Source: an uncultured Collinsella sp.
Lineage (GTDB): Bacteria; Actinomycetota; Coriobacteriia; Coriobacteriales; Coriobacteriaceae
Assembly (NCBI GenBank): GCA_958407465.1
Contig: CATYIV010000005.1
Location: forward strand, 14,417-78,416
Direction: 5' to 3'
Length of the DNA stretch: 64,000 nt
Below, piece by piece: positions 62,712-64,000 of the stretch. The position numbers were made by a program, and so were the translations under genes. The notes beneath the pieces are model-generated. The model had not been told where the DNA came from, did not search any database, and saw nothing but the letters and a program-made list of their open reading frames with translations. Numbering within the stretch: the stretch's first letter is position 1; each line of letters starts with the position of its first letter.

Positions 62712-63653
62712 GTGCCGGCGAATAAGGAACATACCGAAGCTACTCCCTCGTCGCTCGCCGTGGCGGCGGGGGAGTATCTCGATTACCTCGCGGTCGAGCG
62801 GGGTTTGGCGCGCAACACGATTGCGGCCTATCGTCGTGACCTGACGACGTACTGCGCCTATCTGGAGCGGGCGGGTATTGTGTCTTTTGAAGAGGTGACC
62901 CGTCAGGTCGTGGAGGGCTTTGTTGCCGACCGTCGCGATGGGGGCTATTCCGATGCCTCGGTGGAGCGTGCGCTTGCGGCCGTGAAGGGCCTGCATGCCT
63001 TTTTGGTGCGCGATGGGGCTGTAGCCCAAAATCCAACGGCGGCGTTGCGCCTGCCTAAAAAGGCTGAGCGTTTGCCGGAGTATCTATCGGTGGAGGATGT
63101 CTCGGCTCTGCTCGATCAAGACTTCCCCGAGGGCGAGATGGGCTTGCGCGACCATGCCATCTTGGAAGTGCTCTACGGATGCGGTTTGCGTGTGAGCGAG
63201 TTGGTGGGGCTCGATGTGGGCGATATCCATATTGACGATGGCTTTGTACTCGTTCGCGGTAAGGGCTCAAAGGAACGCCTGTCCCCGCTGGTGGGAAGCG
63301 CGGCGCGAGCTCTGATGCTCTATGTAACTGAGGGACGTTCTCGCTTGGCGGCCCATGCCCGCGGAACCGAGACCTCGGCGGTCTTTTTAAATAAGAACGG
63401 ACGTCGTCTGTCGCGCCAGGGCATTCATGCCATCTGTGAGCGCTACGGGCGCCAGGTGGGGCTGGTGGGGCTCCATCCCCATACCTTGCGCCACTCCTTT
63501 GCCACCCACATGCTCGCGGGCGGTGCCGACCTGCGTGTGCTGCAGGAGATTTTGGGCCATGCCGATATTTCGACCACGCAGGTCTACACGCATGTCGACC
63601 GCACGCAACTGACCGAGGTCTATCTGGCGGCGCATCCGCTGGCGCATCGTTAA
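62712..63653 (+). CDS. xerD: Tyrosine recombinase XerD
   Basis: This 313-residue site-specific recombinase resolves chromosome dimers with XerC. It has an N-terminal SAM-like domain (YLDYLAVERGLARNTIAAYRRDL) and a catalytic domain with the Arg in YGCGLRVSELVGLD, HPHTLRHSFATHML, LGHADISTTQVYTHVD (His and nucleophile Tyr). The GTG at 62712 gives normal length; the frame is open further upstream but inside pyrG. It is probably co-transcribed with pyrG. Confidence 0.92.
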   Translation: MPANKEHTEATPSSLAVAAGEYLDYLAVERGLARNTIAAYRRDLTTYCAYLERAGIVSFEEVTRQVVEGFVADRRDGGYSDASVERALAAVKGLHAFLVRDGAVAQNPTAALRLPKKAERLPEYLSVEDVSALLDQDFPEGEMGLRDHAILEVLYGCGLRVSELVGLDVGDIHIDDGFVLVRGKGSKERLSPLVGSAARALMLYVTEGRSRLAAHARGTETSAVFLNKNGRRLSRQGIHAICERYGRQVGLVGLHPHTLRHSFATHMLAGGADLRVLQEILGHADISTTQVYTHVDRTQLTEVYLAAHPLAHR

Positions 63654-63686
63654 CACATCGCTGGCCTGCATATTTATAGGTATTTG

Positions 63687-63756
63687 GGGACGGGCCCCAG
63701 ATTGCTGCGGCGTGCTTTTGCGCGCGCATGGGCAATCTGGGGCCCGTCCCATTTTT
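63687..63756 (+). terminator. Long hairpin terminator after xerD
   Basis: A perfect 19-bp stem (63687-63705 with 63732-63750) starting GGGACGGGCCCCAGATTGC is followed by ATTTTTC. Confidence 0.8.
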
Positions 63757-64000
63757 CGCCACTTGTCGTCGCGGTGGTGGGCCGCACGTGCCTTGGGTGG
63801 GGGAGTTTGGGGGCGATGTGAACGGCGTGTAAAGGGACGTAAAAATCGCCTCAAGGTCAACTTGAAGGTTGAGGTTCGCGGGCGTGGTTCTACAGGTGGC
63901 ATCCCGCTGTTGCTGTAAACACAACATATTGTGTTTTCGAACATATGCTTGGGGGTGTTTTGCAATATATGGTGGGTGGAGTAGTGGGGCGGGGTGGGGG
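63757..64000. other. Non-coding end of window with operator-like palindromes
   Basis: AAACACAACATATTGTGTTT (63917-63936) is a perfect 20-bp palindrome, and TCAACTTGAAGGTTGA (near 63858) resembles the dyads at 17634-17678. They probably regulate a gene beyond the window edge. I see no credible coding frame here. Confidence 0.4.

Noticed and set aside
63712..63918. 68-codon frame after xerD
   Set aside because: It starts inside the terminator hairpin, is rich in Arg and Gly, and has no ribosome-binding site or recognisable motif.

Overview
The window is GC-rich bacterial DNA with little intergenic space. Gene content suggests a Gram-positive anaerobe of the Coriobacteriia, most likely Collinsella. 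The signs are lactate and acetate fermentation (ldh, two acetate kinases, pta), an arginine deiminase cluster, sortase-anchored and D-Asp peptidoglycan genes, ECF transport, and many long intergenic hairpins. The genus is an inference from gene content, not a database result. No tRNA, rRNA or CRISPR array was found.

Layout. 1-5.9 kb: 3' end of NAD synthetase, a PLP aminotransferase, L-lactate dehydrogenase, a DUF2974-type hydrolase bracketed by a 32-bp repeat, and an NA37 nucleoid protein. 5.9-11.5 kb: a lysine/DAP operon on the minus strand (lysA-dapA in one reading frame, dapB, dapH) behind a lysine riboswitch, with a divergent M20 deacetylase that may complete the acetylase branch. 11.6-18.4 kb: an accessory stretch with a HigA antitoxin beside a broken HigB, an MFS exporter, small membrane proteins, an HTH protein, a membrane Ser/Thr kinase, a secreted coiled-coil cell-wall protein and a MOSC protein. 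18.6-20.7 kb: a D-aspartate-ligase-like ATP-grasp enzyme with an aspartate racemase, probably making the peptidoglycan cross-bridge. 20.9-24.4 kb: an ECF transporter (T, fused double ATPase, S) behind a Trp-Trp-Trp leader peptide and attenuator, so probably a tryptophan importer.

24.5-32.1 kb: an LPxTG-anchored C69 peptidase, a lipid kinase with a 30-residue membrane protein, RNase D, a zinc metallopeptidase, exonuclease VII and a HIT protein. 32.2-36.3 kb: two tandem acetate kinases converging on pta. 36.5-41.4 kb: UDP-galactopyranose mutase with a glycosyltransferase, an S58 peptidase, Maf and a DJ-1 protein. 41.9-46.5 kb: a beta-glucoside island (EamA transporter, GH1, PTS EIIBC) ending in an IS3 remnant. 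46.6-50.6 kb: an RNA uracil methyltransferase and polyphosphate kinase. 51-58.2 kb: arcA, an aminotransferase, an apparently identical second arcA, arcB and a YfcC-type transporter. 58.8-63.7 kb: DUF1846 protein, a winged-helix regulator, pyrG and xerD.

The most unusual content is intergenic. Two families of nested palindromes keep a core while their outer arms change together so that pairing is preserved (three copies near 6.0, 23.5 and 58.4 kb; two near 38.85 and 39.06 kb). Three amino-acid control systems are also readable: the lysine riboswitch, the tryptophan attenuator, and a paired-site promoter repeated with the same geometry before both arcA copies.
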